From positions 3,410,001-3,474,000 of the forward strand of contig NZ_CP129971.1 in assembly GCF_030503855.1 (NCBI RefSeq): DNA of 64,000 bases, in the 5' to 3' direction. The notes beneath the pieces are model-generated. The model was not told the DNA's origin. It was given only the letters and a program-made list of their open reading frames with translations, and searched no databases. Within the stretch, counting starts at the first letter, position 1, and each line of letters begins with the position of its first letter. This document shows, one piece after another, positions 25,425 to 34,441 of this stretch. Made by a program: the position numbers and the translations under genes. The DNA comes from Marivirga salinae (GTDB taxonomy: Bacteria > Bacteroidota > Bacteroidia > Cytophagales > Cyclobacteriaceae).

Positions 25425-26522
25425 TCAATCTATACCTTGAACTGAGAACAACCACAACTGCGACTCCTGCTCTGCATTAAAATTATCATCTGAGACAAAT
25501 AACAAACTTTTGCTTCCATCAGGAAAATCCGGCCCGAATGTCATTCCTTCTATGTTATCTATCCTTTGATTAAAATCTGAGAAATCGAGTATTAATTTCT
25601 TTGATACCGGTGAGTAATCTGTTTCTGCTAAAGCTTTAAAGGATTTAACATCTGTAGCATTTTCAGTTTCAACTTCAAAAAGCTTGACGAAATTGCCAAC
25701 TCCAGTGGTGTAAGATCTCTCCAATACCCAAAGTTTATTTTCATCTATAAATAATATTTCAGGTACAGAATTGATAAAAAAGCCATCCTTGGGATCAGGC
25801 TTCTTTTTTAGAGAACTTACATTATAAGCATATTGATTAAGTACAACATTATTCTTAATGTCTTGTCGAACCAATCGAATAGGGTAATTACCTACTTCAA
25901 AACCTGGAACTTTACCATCTTCTTTCAGAGGTAACTCATTAGCGTACCAGATGATAGTATCGTTTTCAAAAGACAAGCTTTCAAAACCACCATTCTCTCT
26001 AACTCCCCTCACATTATTAAATTGAAAAATTCCTGGAATTGTAAGTGTGTTGATGAACTCTCCTTCCCTATCAATTTCCCAAATAAAGGGGTTAATCCAT
26101 TCTTCAGTTCTACCACCTTCACTTGTATAAAAATAAGTATCACTTGATGCTCTATATCGAATTGACTCAGGATCTAATTCATTTTTCTCAAATGATATAC
26201 CTCCCCTATTTTTCAGAAAAACAGTTTTATCGAAATTATAATTTAGAATTCCATCAGCATTAAAATTCACTTCCATTTCATATATTCTGGCTGGAGAATA
26301 TTCTGATCGATCATCTGAAATAAAAACAAATTGATTCCCTCCCAAATAATCAATAGAAGAAAGTCCTCCTAAAACAGTGCTGTCTTTAAGCTTGTTATTA
26401 TTAATAGTGATTTTGTTGATATATTGAATGGAAGTGCTAGAATCTGATTCATCAGAACTAGATTTTGAGCAAGCGATAAAAATTACTATTGGAATTAAAC
26501 AATAAATGAAATGTTTCAACAT
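25425..26522 (-). CDS. phytase-like esterase/beta-propeller lipoprotein
   Basis: The start is set at ATG 26522 (MLKHFIYCLIPIVIFIACSK, lipobox IFIAC). A TTG at 26555 would add 11 residues but lies inside the -7 box. The 365-residue protein follows the esterase-like phytase family pattern: LGGLSSIDYLGGNQFVFISD near the N-terminus, DPESIRYRASSDTYFYTSEG in the middle, GGFESLSFENDTIIWYANE, and DNIEGMTFGPDFPDGSKSLL with LLFVSDDNF near the end. It is probably lipid-anchored in the envelope. The substrate is unknown; phytate is not demonstrated for these members. Confidence 0.8.
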   Translation of the reverse strand: MLKHFIYCLIPIVIFIACSKSSSDESDSSTSIQYINKITINNNKLKDSTVLGGLSSIDYLGGNQFVFISDDRSEYSPARIYEMEVNFNADGILNYNFDKTVFLKNRGGISFEKNELDPESIRYRASSDTYFYTSEGGRTEEWINPFIWEIDREGEFINTLTIPGIFQFNNVRGVRENGGFESLSFENDTIIWYANELPLKEDGKVPGFEVGNYPIRLVRQDIKNNVVLNQYAYNVSSLKKKPDPKDGFFINSVPEILFIDENKLWVLERSYTTGVGNFVKLFEVETENATDVKSFKALAETDYSPVSKKLILDFSDFNQRIDNIEGMTFGPDFPDGSKSLLFVSDDNFNAEQESQLWLFSVQGID

Positions 26523-26552
26523 AAAAATGAATAGCGATAAAAAATATTTACG

Positions 26553-26560
26553 CAAAAATA
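26553..26560 (-). promoter_or_regulatory. Bacteroidota-type -7 box for the phytase-like gene
   Basis: Minus-strand TATTTTTG fits TAnnTTTG, 31 bp upstream of the ATG at 26522. It overlaps the rejected TTG start and so helps to decide the start codon. Confidence 0.45.
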
Positions 26561-26677
26561 ATAGAAAATAAATGGCTCAAGGCTTTTTAAACACACTTTT
26601 TATATAATATACATAATTTAGAAACCTATATCATCAAAATTAAACTTACAAAGGCATAGGTATTGTAAAAAAAGAAG

Positions 26678-26685
26678 TAACTTTG
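26678..26685 (+). promoter_or_regulatory. Bacteroidota-type -7 box for the cold-shock gene
   Basis: TAACTTTG fits TAnnTTTG, 20 bp before the ATG at 26706. No convincing -33 box at the usual distance. The leader is too short for the long thermosensor leader known from E. coli cspA. Confidence 0.5.
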
Positions 26686-26705
26686 TAAAAATTAAAATTA
26701 TTATA

Positions 26706-26897
26706 ATGAATAAAGGAACAGTAAAATTCTTTAATGATTCAAAAGGATTTGGATTTATTATTGACGAAAGCACACAACAAGATTATTTCGTACATGTATC
26801 AGGTCTAATTGATGACATCAGAGAAAATGATGAAGTTGTTTATGAACTTCAAGACGGAAAAAAAGGTTTAAATGCAGTGAATGTGAAATTAGCTTAA
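26706..26897 (+). CDS. cold-shock-domain protein (CspA family)
   Basis: A 63-residue single OB-fold nucleic-acid-binding protein. RNP1 is KGFGFI (13-18), RNP2 is DYFVHVSGL (26-34), and the N-terminus KGTVKFFNDSK is standard. It likely acts as an RNA chaperone in the cytoplasm. Monocistronic with its own -7 box and terminator. RNP2 carries YFVHV where E. coli CspA has VFVHF, as in other Bacteroidota members. Confidence 0.95.
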   Translation: MNKGTVKFFNDSKGFGFIIDESTQQDYFVHVSGLIDDIRENDEVVYELQDGKKGLNAVNVKLA

Positions 26898-26934
26898 TTG
26901 ATAAATATACATTTTTAGATCATTTAATTGAATT

Positions 26935-26965
26935 AAGGTTTCTCAGATTTGGGAAACCTTTTTTT
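26935..26965 (+). terminator. rho-independent terminator of the cold-shock gene
   Basis: AAGGTTTC (26935-26942) pairs with GAAACCTT (26953-26960), then a T run. Confidence 0.9.
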
Positions 26966-27060
26966 GTGCCTAATAATTACTAAAAGTATTGTATTAATCA
27001 ATAAAAACTAAACATAGGCCAATTTTATCAGTTTAATTTCAATACAATAAACCCTATTTT

Positions 27061-27501
27061 ATGAACTGGAATGATGTAATCAAATTTGCAAATAACGGGA
27101 GCCCTCAACCTCCAAAAAGAGTAGAAAAAACAGATGATGAATGGAAATCAATTCTAACTCCTGAGGAGTATCGAGTTACAAGAAAAAAAGGCACTGAAAG
27201 TGCTTTCAGTGGAGAATATTGTGAAGCACATGAAGCTGGCCAATATGCATGTAAATGTTGTGGAACGACCTTATTTGACTCTACTTTAAAATTCAATTCA
27301 AGCTCTGGATGGCCAAGCTTCACCGAACCATTTGAAAATAATGTGATTCATTATGAGAAAGACGAAAGTTTTGGAATGGTAAGAGTTGAAGTTTTATGTA
27401 ATATCTGCGATGCCCACCTTGGACATGTTTTTCCCGATGGTCCTGAACCAACAGGTTTGAGGTATTGTATTAATTCGGCTTCCATAGAATTAGTAAAATA
27501 A
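27061..27501 (+). CDS. msrB: peptide-methionine (R)-S-oxide reductase
   Basis: Reduces methionine-R-sulfoxide in proteins. The 146-residue enzyme has the zinc-binding pairs C64xxC67 (ACKCCG) and C113xxC116 (CNICDAHLGHVF), the substrate segment SGWPSF and the catalytic Cys136 in GLRYCINSAS. The common recycling Cys is replaced by Ser51 (AFSGEYCEAHE), with Cys54 close by, so regeneration may use another cysteine or thioredoxin directly. No signal peptide, so cytoplasmic. Single-gene unit. Confidence 0.94.
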   Translation: MNWNDVIKFANNGSPQPPKRVEKTDDEWKSILTPEEYRVTRKKGTESAFSGEYCEAHEAGQYACKCCGTTLFDSTLKFNSSSGWPSFTEPFENNVIHYEKDESFGMVRVEVLCNICDAHLGHVFPDGPEPTGLRYCINSASIELVK

Positions 27502-27560
27502 GAGAATCCGATTAAACACAAATACCTAATAAATACGTATTTTTATTAAAAACTTAAAAG

Positions 27561-27968
27561 ATGAAAAATATAAAATCACTTTCTAACTACGCTCTTTTAT
27601 TTTCATCATTCCTTCTTATTGTATCATGCTCTTTAGAGAGAAATATTATTGGAAGCTGGGAAATTGAATCCTATTCAGAAGAATCTGGAGATGGAAGCAA
27701 TGCAAATGCAAAAAATATTGGCACAATTAATTTGGAGAAAAATGGGACCGGCTCGAATGACTTATCCTATAGAATATTAGGAAATGAGAGAACCGAAGAA
27801 ACAGATTTTACTTATAATGTAAAAGATGAAAATATAACCATCAAAACAGATGGGGAAAGTGATTTAGCCAAATCTTGGATTATAATTGAAAGTAAAAGAA
27901 ATTTTCAAAAATGGAAATCAACTGATGGCAAAGGAAATGTTCAAACTTTAATCTTGAAAAAAGAATAA
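27561..27968 (+). CDS. small lipocalin-like lipoprotein
   Basis: A 135-residue protein with a lipoprotein signal ending in LLIVSC (about residue 23). The mature part starts SLERNIIGSWEIESYSEES, the GxW signature of lipocalin-like DUF proteins of Bacteroidota, and continues with short beta strands (IGTINLEKNGTGSNDLSY, ITIKTDGESD). It is probably attached to a membrane in the periplasm. No ligand is suggested. It stands alone, convergent with the binding-protein gene; the two stops are 17 bp apart. Confidence 0.7.
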   Translation: MKNIKSLSNYALLFSSFLLIVSCSLERNIIGSWEIESYSEESGDGSNANAKNIGTINLEKNGTGSNDLSYRILGNERTEETDFTYNVKDENITIKTDGESDLAKSWIIIESKRNFQKWKSTDGKGNVQTLILKKE

Positions 27969-27984
27969 TCCCAAATTGATTATC

Positions 27985-28824
27985 TTATCTAATTAAATTA
28001 ACAAATGATGTTCCCAAATTGTCAGCTACAATTTTTTTGTATTTAACACTTTCTTTAAATTCAGGAGATAGAAACTCTTCCCAAACTGAAGTCCAATCGC
28101 TGCCTTTAGGGAAGATAAAACCAAGCTGATCTTCCAACTCTTTTAATGGGACTGGATGCCTAGTAACATTCATTTTCTTTCTAACTGCATCAAAATATTC
28201 AGTAAAATCAATTAATGTGAAATATTTTGTACTACTTCTTAATTTGGAATTGACTTCAGTGCCTGATTCTGCATACTCTATAGTCAGACTTGGATAATAC
28301 TGATCTGCTATCTTTTTTAAATATTTTTCATGAGTAGAGCCCTTAATAATGATTGCTTTATATCCTTCGAAATTTTCAGCCAAATTTGAAAAATCTCGCA
28401 ATGTTTCAGCATCTTGATTAGACAATAAAACTGAGGGATTATTCATGTAAGCGGGGCTAAAATCTAAATATTTATTGCGCTCAGTAGTAATACTTGTATT
28501 GCAAACACCCATTATATTTTTACCATTTTTAACAGTATTAATAAAATCAGTAAATACAGGGACCTTCTTTACAAAATTGAAATTGAGTGTGACATTATAT
28601 TGATCATTGACATAAGATTTAAATTCATTCATTATGTCAATACATACACCTTGCATTTTTCCATTTTCCTCAAATACTAAGCCTGGAGTTTGGTAATAAA
28701 CAGAAGTAAGTTCTCCTTTGCCAGATGATTTTACATCCGCCCAACTACTTCCACTGACTTGGGAAAAGCTTGTTGAAACACTAAAAAAGGTGATTACCGA
28801 GAGAATTACATTAAAAAATTTCAT
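27985..28824 (-). CDS. periplasmic substrate-binding protein, family 3 type
   Basis: A 279-residue protein with a signal peptide (1-21, VILSVITFFSVSTSFSQ). The mature part has the SBP_bac_3 layout: GVCIDIMNEFKSYVN near the N-terminus, ITTERNKYLDFSPAYMNNPS (the TxxRxxxxxFSxPY-like motif of amino-acid binders), GYKAIIIKGSTHEKYLKK as the hinge strand and LGFIFPKGSDW near the end. There is no permease or ATPase beside it, so it may serve an unlinked transporter or act as a sensor-like binder. The ligand is unknown. Confidence 0.82.
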   Translation of the reverse strand: MKFFNVILSVITFFSVSTSFSQVSGSSWADVKSSGKGELTSVYYQTPGLVFEENGKMQGVCIDIMNEFKSYVNDQYNVTLNFNFVKKVPVFTDFINTVKNGKNIMGVCNTSITTERNKYLDFSPAYMNNPSVLLSNQDAETLRDFSNLAENFEGYKAIIIKGSTHEKYLKKIADQYYPSLTIEYAESGTEVNSKLRSSTKYFTLIDFTEYFDAVRKKMNVTRHPVPLKELEDQLGFIFPKGSDWTSVWEEFLSPEFKESVKYKKIVADNLGTSFVNLIR

Positions 28825-28885
28825 GACACTATGATTTTAAAAAGATTAAATATAATGAAATGATATTTATATTCAACATTTTTTT

Positions 28886-29287
28886 TCAAGCATGCCTCAC
28901 TCCCATCAAATCAAGCTCTGGAATGTATTGTAGATTTTCTTTTTGAATCGATTCTGGAACAAAGACAAATTTTTTATCAAAAACTTGGTCAACAATAAAA
29001 TAGCTCACCCAGTATTCATTGTTTAATCGAAATAATTCCGGCTGAATAGGTTCTATTCTTGCAAAACTCTGTTCCTCTACCCTTCCAATATTGTGGCGCA
29101 AAACAGAAGTTTCTTTATCTTGACCTTGAATTCTACCGTAACCTTTGGAGGTAATTAAAACGGTTTCCAACTCAATTAAATTTTTATTGATGAGATAAAC
29201 ATCCCATAGTACTTCTCCTTCAATTTCTGAACGAGTAATTACTAACTCTACACCAGTAACAGGTGAAAAATCAATATCTTTTTTCAT
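28886..29287 (-). CDS. conserved hypothetical protein coupled to lipB
   Basis: A 133-residue soluble protein (DFSPVTGVELVITRSEIEGE, VWDVYLINKN-like strands, then RIEPIQPELFRLNNEYWVSY, IPELDLMGVRHA). No catalytic motif, signal peptide or membrane segment. Its ATG overlaps the lipB stop as ATGA (29284-29287), so the two are translationally coupled. A protein of this kind is known next to lipB in other Bacteroidota, but I cannot assign a role. Confidence 0.75.
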   Translation of the reverse strand: MKKDIDFSPVTGVELVITRSEIEGEVLWDVYLINKNLIELETVLITSKGYGRIQGQDKETSVLRHNIGRVEEQSFARIEPIQPELFRLNNEYWVSYFIVDQVFDKKFVFVPESIQKENLQYIPELDLMGVRHA

Positions 29288-30012
29288 GCCCCTTCTATCA
29301 ATTTCATTTCAAACAATTCTGCAATATGTATCTTTAATTTATTACTAACTTCCTGCATATCCTGCTTTTCTCCAAGTTCAGCTTCCATTGAAGTCACTGC
29401 TTTATCATCAATACCACATGGAATAATATTCTTAAAATAATTAAGATTTGTATTCACATTAAAAGCAAATCCATGCATAGTCACCCATCGACTCGATTTC
29501 ACACCTAATGCACAAATTTTTCGTGGGTTTTCAGCATCTTCTTCATAATCTATCCAAACACCCGTCAATCCTTTTATTCTTCCTGATTCTATCCCGTATT
29601 CTTTTAAAGTCAGGATTACAGCTTCTTCCAATAACCTTAAATATTTATGAATATCGGTGAAAAAATTATCTAAATCAATGATAGGGTAGCCCACAATTTG
29701 GCCTGGCCCATGATAAGTGATATCACCACCTCTGTTAATTTTGTAATAAGTTGCTTCTTTTTCCTTTAAGCCAGTTTCGTCTAACAATAAGTTATCTTCT
29801 GAACCACTTTTGCCTAAAGTATAAACATGCGGATGTTCTAAAAAGATAAGATAATTAGGGGTGATTTGATGATCCTTCTCCTCAATCTTCCTATTTGTTG
29901 TTTTAATTTCAATGGTTTTTAAGAATAATTCTTCCTGATAATCCCAGGCTTCTTTATAATCCATCATTCCCAAAGAAAGGAACTGAGTATCTTTATTAAG
30001 CTTAAAATTCAC
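29284..30012 (-). CDS. lipB: lipoyl(octanoyl) transferase
   Basis: Transfers octanoyl groups from acyl carrier protein to lipoyl domains. The 242-residue protein has the family signature RGGDITYHGPGQ (94-105), the lysine Lys165 in KICALGVKSSRW and the thioester Cys199 in NIIPCGIDDKAVTS. The start is GTG (30012), sharing one base with the stop of the isomerase gene upstream. It is about 30 residues longer than E. coli LipB because of an N-terminal extension and an insert near 35-55. lipA is not in the window. Confidence 0.95.
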   Translation of the reverse strand: MNFKLNKDTQFLSLGMMDYKEAWDYQEELFLKTIEIKTTNRKIEEKDHQITPNYLIFLEHPHVYTLGKSGSEDNLLLDETGLKEKEATYYKINRGGDITYHGPGQIVGYPIIDLDNFFTDIHKYLRLLEEAVILTLKEYGIESGRIKGLTGVWIDYEEDAENPRKICALGVKSSRWVTMHGFAFNVNTNLNYFKNIIPCGIDDKAVTSMEAELGEKQDMQEVSNKLKIHIAELFEMKLIEGA

Positions 30013-31010
30013 TATAATTCTACTAATTTATTTTTCAAAAAATCTATATTCTCAACTGGAAATGGGTCAATTTGGTTTTCCTCTGCAAGATAAAAACTAA
30101 TCCAGTCAATTAAATGAATGAAATAATATAATTGTTGAGTAAAGCTTTTGCCTTTGCCTTCAAGCTCAAGAACTTCTGCTTTCTCTGAAATAATTGATTT
30201 ACTAATATCCATCCTTTTTTGATTTTTATCATGATCAAAATCAGACCTTAATAAAATAGCTTTGGATTTTTTAATATGTTCCTCAGGAAACCTCCAGCCA
30301 ACCAATTCATTATAATTCAATTCTGGAAAAACATGAGCATGAGACAGTTGTTTACTGTTTTCTGCTAACTGTTGTTGAAATCTTAAAACAGCAGGAAAGA
30401 ATTTTTGATCTGCATATAATAAGGTGAAATAACCATAAATATCCTTAGCAATAGATCTTCCTTCTATTTGTATGTCTTCTTGTTGCTCTTCTAATAGATT
30501 AATACTAGCCTTCAATTCCGCTTCAATATCTAATCCAGGACAGAAATCTAATTTATGAAGCAACATCAAAATTGCTACCGAAGGGTAAGCTAGACCTGCA
30601 CGAGGACATTTCGCTTCGCCTGAAAAATTATATTGAGGATATTTCTTTCCATCTGATATTTCCTTCAGCTTTCCACCAGTTGTCACAGAAAATATATGAT
30701 TGGTCTTTTCTTCTGCCAATCTTAATAAGCTTAGCGTTTCCTCAGTATTACCGCTATAAGAGCAAGCAATAAATAAAGTTTGCTTATTGACCCAATTTGG
30801 TAATACATATCCCTGAATTAAAGTAATAGGTAGATTACAGTTATTTTCAACTATGCTTTTTACAAGATGAGCACCAATTCCTGAACCCCCCATTCCACTA
30901 ATTGCAATATGTTGGATTTCTTCCTTTGAAATATCAGAAGCGTTAATTTGTTTTGTTAATTCCAGTGCTTCTTTTAGTTGTTCTGGAAAAGTTTTTATTA
31001 GATTTATCAC
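30012..31010 (-). CDS. bifunctional phosphoglucose/phosphomannose isomerase
   Basis: A 332-residue SIS-domain isomerase of the archaeal/bacterial PGI/PMI type, converting glucose-6-P and mannose-6-P to fructose-6-P. Visible motifs are GMGGSGIGAHLV (N-terminal SIS loop), CSYSGNTEETL, and, in the second half, FPELNYNELVGWRFP with the catalytic Glu/His region. It starts with GTG at 31010. It heads the unit PGI/PMI - lipB - hypothetical, with a -7 box at 31041-31048. Confidence 0.88.
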   Translation of the reverse strand: MINLIKTFPEQLKEALELTKQINASDISKEEIQHIAISGMGGSGIGAHLVKSIVENNCNLPITLIQGYVLPNWVNKQTLFIACSYSGNTEETLSLLRLAEEKTNHIFSVTTGGKLKEISDGKKYPQYNFSGEAKCPRAGLAYPSVAILMLLHKLDFCPGLDIEAELKASINLLEEQQEDIQIEGRSIAKDIYGYFTLLYADQKFFPAVLRFQQQLAENSKQLSHAHVFPELNYNELVGWRFPEEHIKKSKAILLRSDFDHDKNQKRMDISKSIISEKAEVLELEGKGKSFTQQLYYFIHLIDWISFYLAEENQIDPFPVENIDFLKNKLVEL

Positions 31011-31040
31011 AATGAGGTTTAAGTTCGTTTTTTAATTTTA

Positions 31041-31048
31041 CAAATATA
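31041..31048 (-). promoter_or_regulatory. Bacteroidota-type -7 box for the isomerase-lipB unit
   Basis: Minus-strand TATATTTG matches TAnnTTTG, 31 bp upstream of the GTG at 31010. No -33 match at 19 bp. Confidence 0.45.
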
Positions 31049-31070
31049 ATATCAGATTGATACCATTAGC

Positions 31071-31418
31071 GTGAATACAAAAAAAATAGGTGACAAGGGC
31101 GAAAATTTTGCCGTAAATATTTTAGAAAATAAAGGCTACGAAATATTAGAACGAAATTATAGGTTCAAAAGATGCGAAATTGATATTATTGCTTTGCATC
31201 AAAACTTATTAATTTTCATAGAAGTTAAAGCTTTACATTCTTTTCATCATGGTTACCCTGAAGAAAGAGTAAATCAATCGAAAATCAATAACTTAATGGA
31301 GGCTGCGGAAAACTACATATATGCTATTAATTGGCAGAAAGACATACGCTTCGACATTCTCAGCATCAACTTAAATGAGCCGGATAAATATCTTCATATT
31401 GAAGATGCATTTTATTAA
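31071..31418 (+). CDS. YraN/UPF0102-family endonuclease-like protein
   Basis: A 115-residue protein of the YraN family with a Holliday-junction-resolvase-like fold. The nuclease core is visible: GEN-FAVNILENKGYEILERNYR, CEIDIIALHQNLLIFIEVKA (D-ExK type motif) and VNQSKINNLMEAAENYI. The start is GTG (31071) with no better upstream codon. Biological role unknown despite wide conservation. Divergent from the isomerase unit. Confidence 0.88.
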   Translation: MNTKKIGDKGENFAVNILENKGYEILERNYRFKRCEIDIIALHQNLLIFIEVKALHSFHHGYPEERVNQSKINNLMEAAENYIYAINWQKDIRFDILSINLNEPDKYLHIEDAFY

Positions 31419-31587
31419 TTAAATATTAGACGATAGATAATTTCAAAACTTAAACATTTATCTCACACTTTATTCCCCTCTGGATGCCAATGGTGATTCC
31501 TAAATCTACACCTGCTTTTCACATCTGTAATTACTTGAAAAATTGGCTACCCAAACACCTATTTATCTCAACACTTAAATACTTAAA
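31419..31587. other. gap with CACTTAAATA-type tract
   Basis: No gene and no clear terminator. The end (about 31550-31587) has TATTTATCTCAACACTTAAA followed by TACTTAAATT, similar in word content to the tract at 2212-2290. Confidence 0.4.
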
Positions 31588-32607
31588 TTAAGGCAACCAA
31601 AAGTCAAAAATTATTTTATTCATACAATTAAAATGACCTTTAGGACATTTCTGAAAACCAATTTTTGAACAAGGCCTACAATTCACTTTTGTATTCTCTA
31701 AAATTGTAAATTTTGTTTTATAAGGATACATACCAAACATAGGAATTGTATTACCCCATATACAAAAAATATTCTTTTTGAATGCCGCTGCAATATGCAT
31801 TAAGCCTGTGTCATGCGTAAAAACATAAGTTGCATTTTTCACCAATGAAGCCGATTGATTCAGATTAAATTTCCCACAAGCATTGAAGATTCTTGCCTTC
31901 TTACCCATTTCGGTTAGCTTTTCCTCATAAGGCTCAGAATTTTCAGTTTGTTCAAAAAATTGCGCTACCTTCTCTCCCATTTCCACATCATCAGGTCCAC
32001 CTACTAAAATTATAGGCTTGTTTATCTTATCACATAATTCAACCATCCTTTTAAAAGGAAGCTTTTTAGTATTATGTTGAGCACCTATAACGTAAGCCAC
32101 ATATTCCTTTTGATGAGTCTCGGGCAACCACTCATTCTCCACCTCATCCTTTTCAGGAATAAAATAATCCAGCCCAAATTGATCTTTTTTTACTCCCAAT
32201 TCTGAAGCTGCCTCCATATAGCGATCTACAATATGCTGATTAGGCAATTTGTTGACTTTCATGTTCACCATCAACCATTTCTCCCAATTCAATTTATCGA
32301 AAGAATTTGACGCCACATTCAATCTTAATTTGATGATTTTAGTCCTAAGGTTATTATGAAGATCAACTATATAATCAAACTTCTCAGCTTTCAAATCGGC
32401 TATTAAATCATTTAAATTATCTTCTAATTTATGTACTTTATCCACATACGGATTATTGTCAAGTATATTTGCAAAACCTTTTTTGGTAGCATAATGCACT
32501 TCCACATCATTTAATTGTAATTTAATAGCTCTTATTACAGGAGTGGTCAAAACAATATCTCCAATAGAAGAAAATCTTAAAATGAGGACTTTTTTAACTT
32601 TTTTCAA
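31588..32607 (-). CDS. glycosyltransferase family 9 (heptosyltransferase-like)
   Basis: A 339-residue GT-B enzyme of the ADP-heptose:LPS heptosyltransferase family. N-terminal KVLILRFSSIGDIVLTTPVIRA is the family signature; the C-terminal half has PIILVGGPDDVEMGE and the acceptor/donor loop VFTHDTGLMHIAAAF. It acts at the inner face of the inner membrane on LPS or another glycan. The start is TTG at 32607, 2 bp after the polX stop, so the two are cotranscribed. The C-terminus has a Cys cluster (CRPCSKIGFQKCPKGHFNC), common in GT9 proteins of this phylum. Confidence 0.9.
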   Translation of the reverse strand: MKKVKKVLILRFSSIGDIVLTTPVIRAIKLQLNDVEVHYATKKGFANILDNNPYVDKVHKLEDNLNDLIADLKAEKFDYIVDLHNNLRTKIIKLRLNVASNSFDKLNWEKWLMVNMKVNKLPNQHIVDRYMEAASELGVKKDQFGLDYFIPEKDEVENEWLPETHQKEYVAYVIGAQHNTKKLPFKRMVELCDKINKPIILVGGPDDVEMGEKVAQFFEQTENSEPYEEKLTEMGKKARIFNACGKFNLNQSASLVKNATYVFTHDTGLMHIAAAFKKNIFCIWGNTIPMFGMYPYKTKFTILENTKVNCRPCSKIGFQKCPKGHFNCMNKIIFDFWLP

Positions 32608-32609
32608 AT

Positions 32610-34322
32610 CTATATTTTTGAAAGTGCTGACTTTTTACGGTCTTTAAAATATTGAGATATTTCATCTAAACTCTTAGCATTGAAGGTTTCTTTAGCTGTT
32701 AAACCAGCTTTCCTACCAACACAGAGTCCATAATACATATCGTGATATCCATTTGTTTCATGCGCATCAGGGTTTATGGAAATTTGAACTCCTTTATCCA
32801 AGGCATATCGCACATAACGCCAATCCAAATCCAATCGCCAAGGATGCGCATTAATTTCAATAACCACTCCATATTCCGCACAAGCATCAATTACAGCTTT
32901 ATGATTGATAGGATAACCCTTTCTTTGTAATAATAATCTTCCTGTTGGATGTCCTAAAATAGTGGTAAAAGGATTTGCAATGGCATTAATCAATCTATTA
33001 GTGGCTGTCTTTTCATCCATACTTAATGGAGAATGAATAGAAGCGACCACAAAATCAAAGCTTTCTAGCACATCATTAGCATAATCTAATGAGCCATCAT
33101 TCAAAATATCAGATTCAATTCCTTTGAAGATCTTAAATGGTGCTAATTTTTCATTCAAAACATCAATTTCTTCATGCTGCTTTTTAACTCTAAATTCCTG
33201 TAAGCCGTTTGCGTAGGATGCCGTTTTACTGTGATCGCTAATTCCCAAATAATCATAGCCCAAATCCTTACAATATTGAGCCATTTCTTCCAAAGAATTT
33301 TTACCATCACTATAAGTACTGTGATTATGTAAAATCCCTTTTAAATCGTTCATTTCTACTAAATCAGGAATTGCATTTTCCTTGGCCCAATTTAATTCCC
33401 ACAATCCTTCTCTTAACTCAGGGACTATAAAAGGAAATCCAGATGCTTTATATATTTCCTCTTCAGAGCTGAATTGTTTTTCCTTAAGAATATGACTAAA
33501 AGATTCACCTTTTTCCAATTCAGCATTTAAATGTTTAGGATGAGCAGTTGTTTTGAATAAATCATTCACAAACTGCTCCTTAGTAGTAAAAATGAGATGA
33601 ATTTCAGCTTTTAAAGGCTTATAGATGAATTTTAGACTCAACGGCCCTGAATTTTTCTTATCAAGATCAAATTCATCATTTTTAGCTACATATTGAATGA
33701 TTTTCGCCTTATTTTCAGATGCCACTAAAATTTCCAAAGGTTTTATTACCTCCATTTTTCTTCTTGTATCAGAAGTAATTGAAACTTCTTTTACTCCTTC
33801 TAGTGATTTTAGCTCCTTAATAATTTTTTCAGCTAATTGCTCTGCTTCCCTGTAGTGAATATATCCTCTCCAACTCAATTTATACTCAACTGCTTCCTGA
33901 AGTTTCACCTGAGTTTTATCACCAAATCCTTTTAGAGCAGCTATTTTATTTTCTTTGCAAGCAATTAATAAATCTTCCAGATTTTCAATTCCCAGTTTCT
34001 CCCAAATGAGTTTGATTTTCTTAGGACCAAAGCCACTTAATTGCATCATCTCAACAATTCCTTCAGGAGTTTTGGCACTTAAATCATCAAAAAGCTCAAA
34101 AGATCCCTGCTCATTGATTTGATAAATCGATTGTGCCAGGCTTTTGCCTACCCCTTCAATATTCTGAAGTTCATCTATATCCATTATAGCTAAACTTGTA
34201 GGGTGCCGTTCAAGACTACTAACAGCAGATTGGTAGCTTTTTACTTTAAAATCATTTTCGCCATGAAGCTCCATAAGCTTAGCTGTATTCTTTAAAATTT
34301 TTATTATTTGTTTATTTTCCAA
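32610..34322 (-). CDS. polX: PolX-type protein with PHP exonuclease and degenerate polymerase site
   Basis: A 570-residue PolX: helix-hairpin-helix region and Pol-beta-like part (about 1-310), then a PHP phosphoesterase domain (about 325-565). The PHP metal residues are present: HNHSTYSDG (332-340), SDHS (362-365), GIESDIL, ASIHSPL, LGHPTG, NAHPW and NPDAH. In the Pol part the usual GSxRR...DxD is replaced by SDTRRKMEVIKPLEILVA, so the catalytic Asp pair reads Pro195 and Glu197, and the third Asp position reads Glu240 (KAEIHLI). Polymerase activity is therefore doubtful, while the 3'-5' exonuclease should remain. The start is TTG. It precedes a GT9 gene by 2 bp. Confidence 0.9.
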   Translation of the reverse strand: MENKQIIKILKNTAKLMELHGENDFKVKSYQSAVSSLERHPTSLAIMDIDELQNIEGVGKSLAQSIYQINEQGSFELFDDLSAKTPEGIVEMMQLSGFGPKKIKLIWEKLGIENLEDLLIACKENKIAALKGFGDKTQVKLQEAVEYKLSWRGYIHYREAEQLAEKIIKELKSLEGVKEVSITSDTRRKMEVIKPLEILVASENKAKIIQYVAKNDEFDLDKKNSGPLSLKFIYKPLKAEIHLIFTTKEQFVNDLFKTTAHPKHLNAELEKGESFSHILKEKQFSSEEEIYKASGFPFIVPELREGLWELNWAKENAIPDLVEMNDLKGILHNHSTYSDGKNSLEEMAQYCKDLGYDYLGISDHSKTASYANGLQEFRVKKQHEEIDVLNEKLAPFKIFKGIESDILNDGSLDYANDVLESFDFVVASIHSPLSMDEKTATNRLINAIANPFTTILGHPTGRLLLQRKGYPINHKAVIDACAEYGVVIEINAHPWRLDLDWRYVRYALDKGVQISINPDAHETNGYHDMYYGLCVGRKAGLTAKETFNAKSLDEISQYFKDRKKSALSKI

Positions 34323-34441
34323 AGCTTCTTGATTTTTTGTAAAATTAAAGGATATATTGAGAAGGATAATGGATAGTTTCTCTATTTTTTTGTGTTTAAC
34401 AAAAGAGTTAATCTAATGTTATCATTACTGATTTTATTATC

